Assembly: GCA_903916165.1 (NCBI GenBank)
Contig: CAIWVR010000106.1
Coordinates: 1-12,479 of the forward strand
DNA length: 12,479 nt
Source: an uncultured Hyphomicrobiales bacterium
Lineage (GTDB): Bacteria > Pseudomonadota > Alphaproteobacteria > Rhizobiales > Beijerinckiaceae
Direction: 5' to 3'
The notes below the pieces were generated by a model, which was given only the letters and a program-made list of their open reading frames with translations, had not been told where the DNA came from and did not search any database. Both the position numbers and the translations under genes were made by a program. This document shows positions 1-7,857 of the stretch, in pieces. Each line of letters opens with the position of its first letter. The first letter of the stretch is position 1.

Positions 1-92
1 AACAGGAGTGTTGCACATCCCGCCGGAATTTGCGAACCCGCTATGGATGTCCACCGGTGCCCGCTTGGCTCCCCTCGCATCGACCGCCTGTC

Positions 93-96
93 GGAG
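93..96 (+). promoter_or_regulatory. Ribosome binding site of the IalB-family gene
   Basis: GGAG sits nine bases before the ATG at 106. It decides against the longer start at 43, which has no comparable site. I see no convincing promoter in bases 1-92. Confidence 0.5.
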
Positions 97-105
97 TATG
101 ATCGA

Positions 106-735
106 ATGATGATTCGGAACGCTCTCTTATCATTGCTGCGGGTCTTCACCCGCGCCATTCTGGTCGCGGCGCTCACGTTTGGTGCCTCCTCGCTCGCCCT
201 TGCCCAGAACCGGCCGTCGCAGAAGCCGGCGGGCACAGCGCCGGCGCAGCAGCGTCAGCAACCCGCGGCTGCGGCCGCGCCCGCCCAGCCTGGCAAACCG
301 GTGCTGGTTGTCACGAGCGGCGACTGGAGCGTCTATGTGACCTCCGGCCCCGCCAAGCAATGCTATGCACTGGCGCAGCCGAAGGATCGACTTCCCAAGG
401 AACTCAAGCGCGATCCGGCCTATCTCTTCATCTCCTCGCGTCCCTCCGAGAAGGTGCGCAACGAAGTCTCCATCATCATGGGCTTCGACGTGAAGGTCGC
501 CGACAAGGGCGGCCCGGAAGCGGCTATAGGTGCCGCAAAATTTGCGCTCGCCTCGCAGGGCGCGCATTTGTGGGTGAAGGAGACGGCGAAGTCCGGTGCG
601 ATGATCGACGCGCTGCGCAAGGGCGCGCGGCTCATCGTCAAGGCAAACTCGCTGCGCGGCAATCTGACGACGGATTCCTATTCGCTCACAGGCATTGGCG
701 ACGCTCTGGACCGTTTGCAGAAGGAATGCCCTTGA
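106..735 (+). CDS. Invasion-associated locus B (IalB) family exported protein
   Basis: A 209-residue exported protein resembling the IalB-family proteins annotated in Rhizobiales; the biochemical role is unknown. Residues 1-33 form a signal peptide: basic N-terminus, hydrophobic stretch at about 18-32, and an ALA|Q cleavage site. A Pro/Ala/Gln-rich linker follows (about 35-65), which looks disordered. The folded part starts near SGDWSVYV (71-78) and carries SRPSEKVRNEVS (111-122) and RKGARLIVK (171-179). The only two cysteines in the mature part, Cys86 and Cys208, could form a disulfide in the periplasm. I chose the ATG at 106 because a GGAG lies nine bases upstream; the adjacent ATG at 109 is equally possible. 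An in-frame ATG at 43 would bury the signal peptide behind 21 polar residues. The family assignment rests on recalled sequence resemblance, and similarity to the Bartonella virulence protein itself is distant. Confidence 0.75.
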   Translation: MMIRNALLSLLRVFTRAILVAALTFGASSLALAQNRPSQKPAGTAPAQQRQQPAAAAAPAQPGKPVLVVTSGDWSVYVTSGPAKQCYALAQPKDRLPKELKRDPAYLFISSRPSEKVRNEVSIIMGFDVKVADKGGPEAAIGAAKFALASQGAHLWVKETAKSGAMIDALRKGARLIVKANSLRGNLTTDSYSLTGIGDALDRLQKECP

Positions 736-740
736 TCCCG

Positions 741-756
741 GCCAGGCGCGCCTGGC
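741..756. repeat. Perfect 16-base palindrome just after the IalB-family stop codon
   Basis: GCCAGGCGCGCCTGGC reads identically on both strands and begins five bases after the stop codon. In RNA it would give a 6-bp stem with a CGCG loop. No T-run follows, so a classical intrinsic terminator is unlikely. It could be a Rho-associated 3' end structure or a protein site. Confidence 0.5.
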
Positions 757-797
757 AGGCCCTCTTCGCCTAATGTCTCCCAACCAAAGTGTGAGCG

Positions 798-824
798 TGC
801 AAAGGCTTGTTCGCGGCCTTTGCA
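798..824. promoter_or_regulatory. Inverted repeat with TGCAAA half-sites over the acs -35 region (operator candidate)
   Basis: TGCAAAGGC (798-806) and GCCTTTGCA (816-824) are perfect 9-base inverted arms around a 9-base spacer. The spacer contains the candidate -35 element. A third TGCAAA lies at 852-857. TTTGCA-type half-sites resemble, from memory, those of the ScfR/RamB short-chain acyl-CoA regulators. The inverted repeat is directly visible; the regulator is inference. Confidence 0.5.
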
Positions 825-834
825 TCGGCATAAT
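806..834 (+). promoter_or_regulatory. Candidate sigma-70-type promoter of acs
   Basis: CTTGTT (806-811) is separated by 17 bases from CATAAT (829-834). The -10 matches five of six bases of TATAAT, while the -35 matches CTTGAC at four of six. Transcription would start near 841, leaving a leader of about 65 bases. The promoter's position inside the inverted repeats supports it, but the -35 is weak. Confidence 0.4.
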
Positions 835-839
835 GCGGC

Positions 840-854
840 GCACAAATCTTGTGC
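840..854. promoter_or_regulatory. Inverted repeat at the predicted acs transcription start (operator candidate)
   Basis: GCACAA (840-845) and TTGTGC (849-854) form perfect arms around a 3-base spacer. A dyad at +1 is a typical repressor position. It could instead form a short hairpin at the 5' end of the mRNA. Confidence 0.4.
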
Positions 855-857
855 AAA

Positions 858-898
858 CGTCGCGTCCCCGAATGGCCGCGACGCTGCCTTGCCGGGGA
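858..898 (+). promoter_or_regulatory. acs leader structure with a segment complementary to the Shine-Dalgarno sequence
   Basis: CGTCGCG (858-864) can pair with CGCGACG (877-883), giving a 7-bp stem. Its loop exposes TCCCCG (865-870), an exact complement of CGGGGA (893-898), which includes most of the ribosome binding site (GGGGAG, 894-899). A loop-to-SD pseudoknot or an alternative hairpin could lower translation of acs. The complementarity is visible; its function is inference. Confidence 0.3.
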
Positions 899-905
899 GA
901 GAAAC

Positions 906-2843
906 ATGTCCGAGAAAATTTACGCCGTCACCGATGAATGGGCGCGCCGCGCCTTCGTGGACGATGCAAAATACCAGGCCATGTATGCGCAATCCGTCGA
1001 CAGCCCGGACGCCTTCTGGGGCGAGCAGGGCAAGCGCATCGACTGGTTCAAGCCTTACACGAAGGTCAAGAACACCAGCTTCGATTCGCACAATGTCTCG
1101 ATCAAATGGTTCGAGGACGGCCTCACCAATGTGGCCTATAATTGCGTTGACCGTCATCTGGCGACGCGCGGCGACCAGACGGCGATCATCTGGGAAGGCG
1201 ATGACCCGCAGGAATCCAGGCACATCACCTATCGCGAATTGCACGCGCAGGTCGGCACATTTGCCAATGTGCTGAAGGCGCATGGCGTCGGCCGTGGCGA
1301 CACTGTCACCATCTACCTGCCGATGATTCCCGAGGCGGCTTACGCAATGCTGGCCTGCGCGCGCGTCGGCGCGGTGCATTCCATCGTCTTTGGCGGATTC
1401 TCGCCGGATTCGCTGGCAAGCCGCATCGAGGGCTGCGGCTCGAAAGTCGTGATCACGGCGGATGAGGGTCTGCGCGGCGGCCGCAAGGTCGCGCTGAAAA
1501 CCAATGCCGACGAAGCCTGCAAGAAGACCGGCGACATTGTGACCTCGATGATCGTCGTCAAGCGCACCGGCGGCAAGATCGACATGCAGGCCGGCCGCGA
1601 TTATTGGTACGAAGATGAAGCCGCAAAAGTGTCAGCCGATTGCGCGCCCGAGCAGATGAATGCGGAAGATCCGCTGTTCCTGCTCTACACGTCAGGCTCG
1701 ACGGGCGCGCCCAAGGGCGTCGTGCACACGACCGGCGGCTATCTCGTCTATGCGGCGATGACGCATCAATATGTGTTCGACTACCATGACGGCGATATCT
1801 ACTGGTGCACGGCTGACGTCGGCTGGGTCACCGGCCACAGCTACATCATCTATGGCCCGCTCGCCAATGGCGCGACGACGCTGATGTTTGAGGGCGTGCC
1901 GAATTATCCGTCGATGTCGCGCTTCTGGGAGGTGATCGACAAGCACAAGGTCAACATCTTCTACACCGCGCCAACCGCCATCCGCTCGCTGATGGGGGCG
2001 GGCGAGGAGCCTGTGAAAAAGACCTCGCGCGCCTCGCTGCGGCTGCTCGGCTCGGTCGGCGAGCCGATCAATCCGGAAGCCTGGGAATGGTATTACCGCG
2101 TGGTCGGTGACAACCGCTGCCCGATTGTTGACACCTGGTGGCAGACCGAGACCGGCGGAATCCTGATCAGCCCGCTGCCCGGTGCGACCGCGCTGAAGCC
2201 CGGTTCCGCGACGCGGCCCTTCTTCGGTGTGAGACCTGAGATCGTCGATGCCAATGGCGACATCCTGGACGGCGCCTGCGAGGGCAATCTTGTCATCGCC
2301 GACAGCTGGCCGGGCCAGATGCGCACCGTCTACGGCGATCACGAACGCTTCGTGCAGACGTATTTTTCGACCTATCCGGGCAAATATTTCACAGGCGACG
2401 GCTGCCGCCGCGACACGGACGGCTATTACTGGATCACGGGCCGCGTCGACGACGTGATCAACGTGTCGGGCCATCGCATGGGCACGGCAGAGGTTGAAAG
2501 CGCGCTGGTGGCGCATCCGAAAGTGTCGGAAGCGGCAGTGGTCGGCTATCCGCATGACATCAAGGGGCAGGGCATTTACGCCTATGTCACGCTGATGACG
2601 GGCGAGCAGCCCTCCGACGCGCTGCGCAAGGAGCTGGTCAATTGGGTCCGCAAGGAAATCGGGCCGATCGCCTCGCCCGACGTGATCCAATGGGCACCTG
2701 GATTGCCGAAAACCCGCTCGGGAAAAATCATGCGCCGCATCCTGCGCAAGATCGCCGAAAATGAATTCGGCGCGCTGGGCGACACGTCGACGCTCTCCGA
2801 TCCGAGCGTTGTGGACGATCTGATTGCCAATCGCGGCAAGTGA
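906..2843 (+). CDS. acs: Acetyl-CoA synthetase (AMP-forming)
   Basis: Cytosolic enzyme that converts acetate, ATP and CoA to acetyl-CoA, AMP and diphosphate through an acetyl-adenylate. At 645 residues it is full length for the family. Visible motifs are the nucleotide-binding loop [11 protein letters not shown] (261-271), WWQTETGG (411-418) whose second Trp lines the small acetate pocket, [13 protein letters not shown] (512-524) at the hinge to the C-terminal domain, and [11 protein letters not shown] (601-611). Lys607 in that last motif is the adenylation lysine, which in known Acs enzymes is switched off by acetylation. The start at 906 has GGGGAG six bases upstream and gives the expected MSEK... 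N-terminus; the longer frame back to 849 is not needed. The promoter region contains several inverted repeats (798-854). The gene is convergent with purH and ends at a shared hairpin. Confidence 0.97.
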   Translation: MSEKIYAVTDEWARRAFVDDAKYQAMYAQSVDSPDAFWGEQGKRIDWFKPYTKVKNTSFDSHNVSIKWFEDGLTNVAYNCVDRHLATRGDQTAIIWEGDDPQESRHITYRELHAQVGTFANVLKAHGVGRGDTVTIYLPMIPEAAYAMLACARVGAVHSIVFGGFSPDSLASRIEGCGSKVVITADEGLRGGRKVALKTNADEACKKTGDIVTSMIVVKRTGGKIDMQAGRDYWYEDEAAKVSADCAPEQMNAEDPLFLLYTSGSTGAPKGVVHTTGGYLVYAAMTHQYVFDYHDGDIYWCTADVGWVTGHSYIIYGPLANGATTLMFEGVPNYPSMSRFWEVIDKHKVNIFYTAPTAIRSLMGAGEEPVKKTSRASLRLLGSVGEPINPEAWEWYYRVVGDNRCPIVDTWWQTETGGILISPLPGATALKPGSATRPFFGVRPEIVDANGDILDGACEGNLVIADSWPGQMRTVYGDHERFVQTYFSTYPGKYFTGDGCRRDTDGYYWITGRVDDVINVSGHRMGTAEVESALVAHPKVSEAAVVGYPHDIKGQGIYAYVTLMTGEQPSDALRKELVNWVRKEIGPIASPDVIQWAPGLPKTRSGKIMRRILRKIAENEFGALGDTSTLSDPSVVDDLIANRGK

Positions 2844-2862
2844 CCTGCGTGACGTGAAGATT

Positions 2863-2904
2863 GTGTGCGCCCCTCTCCCGCAAGCGCGGGAGAAGGGCGC
2901 ACAC
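2863..2904. terminator. Strong hairpin between convergent acs and purH (bidirectional terminator or REP-like element)
   Basis: Arms 2863-2881 and 2886-2904 pair over 19 positions with one mismatch (C2873/A2894), around the 4-base loop AAGC. The outer arm GTGTGCGCCC pairs perfectly with GGGCGCACAC. The right arm ends three bases from the purH stop, so either transcript would form it. Neither side has a clear T-run. The core resembles CCCTCTCCCGC...GCGGGAG repeats that I recall being scattered between genes in many proteobacteria. Confidence 0.65.
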
Positions 2905-2907
2905 GGC

Positions 2908-4500
2908 CTAGTGCCGGAAATGCCGGTGCCCGGTCAGCACCATGGCAAGGCCTGCCGCGTCCGCCGCCTTGATGACCTCGTCGTCGCGCATCGAGCCGCC
3001 CGGCTGGATCACCGCCGTCGCGCCCGCCTCTGCTGCGGCCAGCAGCCCGTCGGCGAAGGGGAAGAAGGCGTCGGATGCCACGACCGAGCCGATGGCCAGC
3101 GATTCCGACAGACCCGCGGCCTTGGCCGCTTCCGCCGCTTTCCACGCTGCAATGCGCGAGGAATCGACGCGGCTCATCTGGCCGGCACCGATGCCGACCG
3201 TCGCGCCGTTCCTGGCATAGACGATGGCGTTCGACTTGACGTGCTTGGCGACGCGGAAGGCGAAGCGCATGTCCGACAATTCCTGGTCCGTCGGCTGGCG
3301 CCGGGTGACGACGCGCAGGTCCATGTCGTCGACAACCGCATTGTCGCGGCCCTGCACCAGCAGGCCGCCGGAGACAGTCTTGAAGGTAAGCCCCCTGGCG
3401 CGCGGGTTCGGCAGGCCGCCGGTGAGCAGCAGACGCAGGTTCTTCTTGGATGCGATCAGCGCGATCGCCTCTTCATCGGCGTCAGGCGCGATGATCACTT
3501 CGGTGAAGATCTTCACGATCTCGGCTGCAGCAGCCGCATCGAGCTTGCGGTTCAATGCGACAATGCCGCCAAATGCGGAGACTGGATCGCAGGCGAGTGC
3601 GCGCTCATAAGCCTCTGCGAGAGAGGCGCCTTCCGCCACGCCGCAGGGATTGGCGTGTTTGATGATGGCGACCGCCGCCGTGCGCGCGGGATCGAATTCG
3701 CTCACGCACTCAAAGGCGGCGTCGGTGTCGTTGACATTGTTGTAGGAGAGCTGCTTGCCCTGCACCTGGCGTGCGGTGGCGACGCCGGCGCGCTTTTCGG
3801 GCGTGAGGTAAAAGCCCGCCGCCTGGTGCGGGTTTTCGCCATAGCGCATCTTTTCGGCGAGCCGTCCGCCGATAGCGCGGTAATCGGGCGCATCCTCGCC
3901 AAGCTCGGCGGCGAACCAGTTGAAGATCGCCGCATCATAGGCGGCGGTGCGCGCATAGGCCTTCTGCGCCAGCGCGCGGCGCAGGCTGATCGTCGTCTGG
4001 CCGGCATTCTCCTGCAGCGCATGGAGCACGCGCTGGTAATCCTCGACATCGACCACCACGGCGACGTCGCCATGGTTCTTTGCCGCCGCGCGGATCATCG
4101 CCGGGCCGCCGATGTCGATGTTCTCGATGCAATCGTCGTAGGCTGCCCCCTTCGCGACGGTGGCCTCGAACGGGTAGAGATTGACGACCAGCAGGTCGAT
4201 GGCGGGAATCGCATGGGCGAGCATGGCCGCCTCATGTTCGGGGTTTTCGCGGATGGCGAGCAGCCCGCCATGGACCGCCGGGTGCAGCGTCTTCACGCGC
4301 CCGTCCATCATTTCCGGGAAGCCGGTAAGATCGGCCACATCCTTCACCGGCAGGCCGGCATCGGCCAGCGCTTTACGGGTTCCGCCCGTCGAGACCAGCT
4401 CAATATCGAGCGCATGCAGCGCGCGGGCGAAATCGACGAGGCCTGACTTGTCGGATACGGAAAGCAAGGCGCGCGCGACGCGGCGCGGATGGGTTGTCAT
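2908..4500 (-). CDS. purH: Bifunctional AICAR formyltransferase / IMP cyclohydrolase
   Basis: Catalyses the last two steps of de novo purine synthesis in the cytosol. AICAR is formylated with 10-formyl-THF, then FAICAR is cyclised to IMP. The 530-residue length is normal. The N-terminal cyclohydrolase (MGS-like) domain covers about 10-150, with RALLSVSDK (10-18), STGGT (37-41), [14 protein letters not shown] (61-74) and [17 protein letters not shown] (127-143). The transformylase domain fills the rest, with RYGENPHQ (219-226), the catalytic Lys-His pair in KHANPCG (281-287), SDAFFPF (476-482), IQPGGS (498-503) and the typical C-terminal RHFRH. The start is set by homology; no good Shine-Dalgarno is visible. 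It lies 100 bases downstream of the heparinase-like gene and is probably the last gene of the htpX-rsmB cluster. No clear promoter of its own is seen at 4501-4600. Confidence 0.97.
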   Translation of the reverse strand: MTTHPRRVARALLSVSDKSGLVDFARALHALDIELVSTGGTRKALADAGLPVKDVADLTGFPEMMDGRVKTLHPAVHGGLLAIRENPEHEAAMLAHAIPAIDLLVVNLYPFEATVAKGAAYDDCIENIDIGGPAMIRAAAKNHGDVAVVVDVEDYQRVLHALQENAGQTTISLRRALAQKAYARTAAYDAAIFNWFAAELGEDAPDYRAIGGRLAEKMRYGENPHQAAGFYLTPEKRAGVATARQVQGKQLSYNNVNDTDAAFECVSEFDPARTAAVAIIKHANPCGVAEGASLAEAYERALACDPVSAFGGIVALNRKLDAAAAAEIVKIFTEVIIAPDADEEAIALIASKKNLRLLLTGGLPNPRARGLTFKTVSGGLLVQGRDNAVVDDMDLRVVTRRQPTDQELSDMRFAFRVAKHVKSNAIVYARNGATVGIGAGQMSRVDSSRIAAWKAAEAAKAAGLSESLAIGSVVASDAFFPFADGLLAAAEAGATAVIQPGGSMRDDEVIKAADAAGLAMVLTGHRHFRH

Positions 4501-4600
4501 GGGGTGCGGTCTCGCGGACAGGAAAGATCTGCCGCGCGCTTAGCACGGACGGCGCGGGCGGGCAAAAAGTGCGGCGTGGCGCTCCTTGGACCGGCCTAGG

Positions 4601-6376
4601 TCAGCCCAGCCGCTCCAGCGTCCAAATCAGGGCGGGATAGTCGCGGATGCGTGCGTTGACGACCATTTGTGTCGTGTTGCGCGGGCCTTCGCGGCCGCCC
4701 AGAAAAATGCTTTCTTCCAGCACGACACCGATGCCGCTGGCACGAAACAGCCATTCCTGACCATCGGCGAGCACGAGGTGGACGCCCGTGCTTTCGTCGA
4801 CAAGGGTCGCGCGGGCGAGCGGGTGCAGGTGGAAGCGCAGCGCATATTCAGCCTGCCCGGCACCTGGCACGCGGCGGGCCGTTGGCTGCAGGCTGTCCTC
4901 ACCCTCGATCCGGCGACCGGTGGCAGACAGGGTCAGACGGCGGCTGTGGATGAGGCCGAAGCGCGGTTCATAGCCATCATGCGTGGCCTCGATCTCCAGC
5001 GCATGGGCATCTTCCAGTCGACGCGTCTGAACAATGCGCGGTCCGGAGATGACCTGTCCAGCGGCCCAGCGGTCGAGGCCCGCGCCCGTCGCGAAGCGGC
5101 AGGACGAGGCATCATTGACGACGAGAGCCGAATGGGCGGCAGTGCTGCGCGCCGCCTCGCGCAAGGGCGGGCGCGGATTATAGGGTACGCCGCAATTGAC
5201 AATGAGGCGCTGCGCGCCGCTCGACATTTCAAACGACAGGGCACCGGCATGGGCATCGCAGGAGAAGGCGGCCGGCGGCGAGGGGCCGACGTCGATGACG
5301 ATGATCGTCTCGCCGGCTTCCATGCGCTCGTAACCGGAGTTGGGCGCATGCATCAGCGGCAAGGCGCGCGCATCGTCATAGGCGAGTACGGTGGCGAGCG
5401 CATGCGCGGCCGTCGGACCCATGCCGTTGAACAGCGCCATCGCGCCGTCGCCGTGCCGAAACAGGCGCAGCATTGGCATCATGCGGTCGATGACGTTGAG
5501 CAGCAGCTGCGGGGCTGTGGCTCCGCGCGCGGCATAGGCCTGGCGCAACGGCAAAAGGTCGAGCAGAAGGTCCACGATCATCTGCGGATTGCGGCCGATA
5601 TGGCCGCCATCCGGGAGGATCTGCACCTTGAGTTCATCCACCAGTATTTTCGTGCTGCGGCGGGCGAGCTTTGGCATGCCTTGCGCGCACAGGCCAAGTT
5701 CGGCGAGGGCAATGGCGCACAGCAAGCGCGCTTCACCCTCCAGCCCGTCTTCGAGGCAGCGCTGCAAATGGCGTGCGTGCAGGCCAAGCGCGCGCATGAA
5801 GCGGCGGTAGAAGGCGCGGTCTGCACCATCGAGGATCAGCGGCGATTGAGACAGCCACGACAACACGCGCCGCGCGGCAACGCTTGCCTGCCAGTCGGTG
5901 CCGACATAGGCGCGGCCGCGCAGGGTGATCCAGTCACCGATCAGCGCGCGGGCATTGACCCGCGCCAGCGCTGTGTCGGCGGCGCGCAGGTGGCGCAGCC
6001 ATGAGAAGCCGGTCAATCCGACCTCCCAGCCAGGCGAGGGCACCTCAACCTCGAAAGGCGAGGCGCCATGCGTGTTCACGGCCTTGCCAGCAAAGACGAA
6101 ATAGCCGGAGTAGATGTCGGCGGCGATGGTCGGGTCGGTGGTGCGGATGTCCTGCGGTGCAATCAGCAGTCGTTCGGGGGCGGTCGTGCCGAGGCTGGTG
6201 ACGAAGCGCAGCGGTGCCCTTGCGAAACGCAACAGCGCCAGTGCTGTGCGGTTTGCCACGAGCCGCGTGTGCCGCACGCGATCGGCCGAATTCGTCGATC
6301 CTGAAGCCAATATTCCCCCGTAATTCATTACAAACCAAAGCTGACAGGACGCGAATATGGCGACCAGCGCCAGCAT
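4601..6376 (-). CDS. Heparinase II/III-like family protein
   Basis: Up to 591 residues, related to the heparinase II/III C-terminal family of polysaccharide lyases. Its substrate is unknown. A helical, toroid-like N-terminal part (about 130-330) contains DGGHIGRNP (256-264). The beta-rich C-terminal part (about 345-575) contains DAHAGALSFEMSSG (374-387), NCGVPYNPRP (394-403), HSALVVNDAS (415-424) and RFHLHP (514-519). I recall this gene between rsmB and purH across Rhizobiales, so it is a conserved neighbour, not an obvious catabolic enzyme. The start is uncertain. The ATG at 6376 adds a hydrophobic MLALVAIFASCQLWFV that could anchor the protein, but it lies in AT-rich DNA without a ribosome binding site. 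The ATG at 6328 (575 residues) or a later GTG/TTG may be the true start. Family-like similarity seems to begin near ADRVRHTRLV (31-40). Confidence 0.8.
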   Translation of the reverse strand: MLALVAIFASCQLWFVMNYGGILASGSTNSADRVRHTRLVANRTALALLRFARAPLRFVTSLGTTAPERLLIAPQDIRTTDPTIAADIYSGYFVFAGKAVNTHGASPFEVEVPSPGWEVGLTGFSWLRHLRAADTALARVNARALIGDWITLRGRAYVGTDWQASVAARRVLSWLSQSPLILDGADRAFYRRFMRALGLHARHLQRCLEDGLEGEARLLCAIALAELGLCAQGMPKLARRSTKILVDELKVQILPDGGHIGRNPQMIVDLLLDLLPLRQAYAARGATAPQLLLNVIDRMMPMLRLFRHGDGAMALFNGMGPTAAHALATVLAYDDARALPLMHAPNSGYERMEAGETIIVIDVGPSPPAAFSCDAHAGALSFEMSSGAQRLIVNCGVPYNPRPPLREAARSTAAHSALVVNDASSCRFATGAGLDRWAAGQVISGPRIVQTRRLEDAHALEIEATHDGYEPRFGLIHSRRLTLSATGRRIEGEDSLQPTARRVPGAGQAEYALRFHLHPLARATLVDESTGVHLVLADGQEWLFRASGIGVVLEESIFLGGREGPRNTTQMVVNARIRDYPALIWTLERLG

Positions 6377-6425
6377 TAAGCAATAATTTACTTAACCCTT
6401 TATTTAAATTTGAAACAATAAGAGG
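6377..6425 (-). promoter_or_regulatory. AT-rich island upstream of the heparinase-like gene (probable internal promoter region)
   Basis: About three quarters of the bases at 6371-6425 are A or T, in strong contrast to the GC-rich surroundings. The minus strand offers TTGTTT (6418-6413) as a weak -35, but no good -10 at standard spacing. TTAA occurs three times (6376, 6392, 6404). The composition suggests a promoter or a site for an AT-binding regulator; no single promoter can be assigned. Confidence 0.4.
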
Positions 6426-6432
6426 CTTGAGC

Positions 6433-7800
6433 TCAAAGGCGGACCAGACGGGCCACAAAAAATCCGTCGAGGCCAGACAGGCGGGAGGACCCGTTTTGAA
6501 GATGGCCGGGCAAGGTGCGCAGTTCGCCGTCGGCGTTCAGGCACTGGGTCAGGCCGCCGATCTCCTCGGGCCGGATCGGCGCGCGCACCAGATCGGGATT
6601 GCGGCGCAGGAGCGCGGCGATCTGCATCTCGCCTTCCTCAGGTTCCAGTGAACAGGTGCAATAGACGAGGCGCCCACCACGCACCAGCAAGGTGGCTGCA
6701 CGATCAAGCATTTTCGCCTGAACGCCAGCGAGGCTCGTAATGTCACCCGCCTTCTTGGTCCAGGCGACATCGGGATGCCGGCGGATTGTGCCCGTGGCCG
6801 AGCATGGCGCATCGAGCAGAATCGCGTCGAAGGGCGCGGCTTCAAAGGCGAGCGCGTCACCGACGCGGATCTCTGCGGTCAGGCCGAGGCGCTCCAGATT
6901 CAGGGCGAGCCGCTTGAGCCGTTCGGCCGAGCGGTCGAGCGCCGTTACCTGTGCGCCGGTGAGGGCGAGCTGCGCGGTCTTGCCGCCGGGCGCGGCGCAG
7001 AGATCGGCGACCCGCTCGCCGGGCCGGGCGTTGAGCAGCCGGGCCGGAAGGGCAGCGGCTGCGTCCTGGACCCACCATAGGCCCTCGGCATAGCCGGGCA
7101 GCTCCTCGACCGGTGCCTGCGAGGTGAGCCGCAGGGAGCCTGTCGGCAACAGCAGTCCTTCAGGCACGAGGGCCGGGTCGGCTCCGGCCTTCACGGTGAG
7201 GTCAAGCGTCGGCTCGGCTCGGTGGGCGAGCGTGATCTGCGCTGCCACCTCGTCGCCATAGGTCTTGCGCCAGCGCGTCGCGAGCCAGTGCGGGGTGTCG
7301 GCGAAGGGGTCGGTCGGGGTCTCGAAGTCGGCACGCCGGCGGGCAATGTTGCGCAGCACGGCATTGACCAGCCCCGCGAAGGGCGCAGTGCGGGCCTGGT
7401 GGCGCACGGCGCGCACGCCAAGGTCGACGGCGGCATGATCGGGCACGTCCATATACAGGATCTGCGCCGCGCCGATCAGCAGTGTCCATTCAATGCCCTG
7501 GCCCTTTTTCGGCATGCCCTTTTCAAGCGTCGCCGCCAACGCGAGACGGAGTGCGCCAAGGTGGCGCAGAGCCGCCAGCACGATGGAGCGCACCAGCGCC
7601 CGGTCACGCGGATCGAGGCCCGTCATCGCCTCCGGGCCAGCGCCCGGCGCGAAGCGCTCGTCGAGTGACAGACCGTTGCCGGCAACTTCGGCCAGGATGG
7701 CAGCGGCGGACAGGCGCACGGCAAGGCCCGGTGCCATTTCTGGTGCCGGCGGGCGGCGAGCAAAGCCCGAGGGCCCGCGCGGCACTTCCTGTTTCACCAT
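6433..7800 (-). CDS. rsmB: 16S rRNA (cytosine-5)-methyltransferase, RsmB/Fmu family
   Basis: SAM-dependent enzyme that in E. coli makes m5C967 of 16S rRNA. The 455 residues comprise an N-terminal NusB-like RNA-binding domain (about 25-160) and a C-terminal Rossmann methyltransferase. Visible motifs are DLCAAPGGKT (266-275, SAM binding), LLDAPCSATG (328-337) with Cys333 (needed for product release in this family), and YCTCSLEPEEGE (380-391) with the expected nucleophile Cys383. GFFVA (446-450) is the usual C-terminal motif. The annotated ATG at 7800 lacks a clear ribosome binding site. A later ATG at 7737 (residue 22), just before the NusB-like domain, is an alternative start. It lies 57 bases downstream of htpX, probably in the same transcript. 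In some alphaproteobacteria the exact target base is unproven, so the site is inferred. Confidence 0.93.
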   Translation of the reverse strand: MVKQEVPRGPSGFARRPPAPEMAPGLAVRLSAAAILAEVAGNGLSLDERFAPGAGPEAMTGLDPRDRALVRSIVLAALRHLGALRLALAATLEKGMPKKGQGIEWTLLIGAAQILYMDVPDHAAVDLGVRAVRHQARTAPFAGLVNAVLRNIARRRADFETPTDPFADTPHWLATRWRKTYGDEVAAQITLAHRAEPTLDLTVKAGADPALVPEGLLLPTGSLRLTSQAPVEELPGYAEGLWWVQDAAAALPARLLNARPGERVADLCAAPGGKTAQLALTGAQVTALDRSAERLKRLALNLERLGLTAEIRVGDALAFEAAPFDAILLDAPCSATGTIRRHPDVAWTKKAGDITSLAGVQAKMLDRAATLLVRGGRLVYCTCSLEPEEGEMQIAALLRRNPDLVRAPIRPEEIGGLTQCLNADGELRTLPGHLQNGSSRLSGLDGFFVARLVRL

Positions 7801-7857
7801 GTCTGTCGCGCGCCGCAGAGGGTCATGCCATGTTCCTGTCTTGCCTGCCGAGAGCGG

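Noticed and set aside
1692..2690. - strand open frame (332 codons) antisense to acs
   Set aside because: The composition is typical of a complement shadow (His, Arg and Asp rich), and acs is intact on the + strand.
2824..4446. Long + strand open frame (540 codons) antisense to purH
   Set aside because: purH on the minus strand is unambiguous over its full length. This frame is a by-product of GC-rich codon bias and runs through the acs/purH hairpin.
4501..4600. Possible terminator and purH promoter in the gap after the heparinase-like gene
   Set aside because: A run of five T is present on the minus strand (4568-4564), but no stable stem precedes it. The best -35/-10 pair (TTGCCC-17-TAAGCG) has a very poor -10.
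4586..6004. Long + strand open frame (472 codons) antisense to the heparinase-like gene
   Set aside because: It shows no recognisable domain, is rich in Arg/Ala/Gln/His as expected from the complement of GC-rich coding DNA, and the opposite strand encodes a clear family protein.
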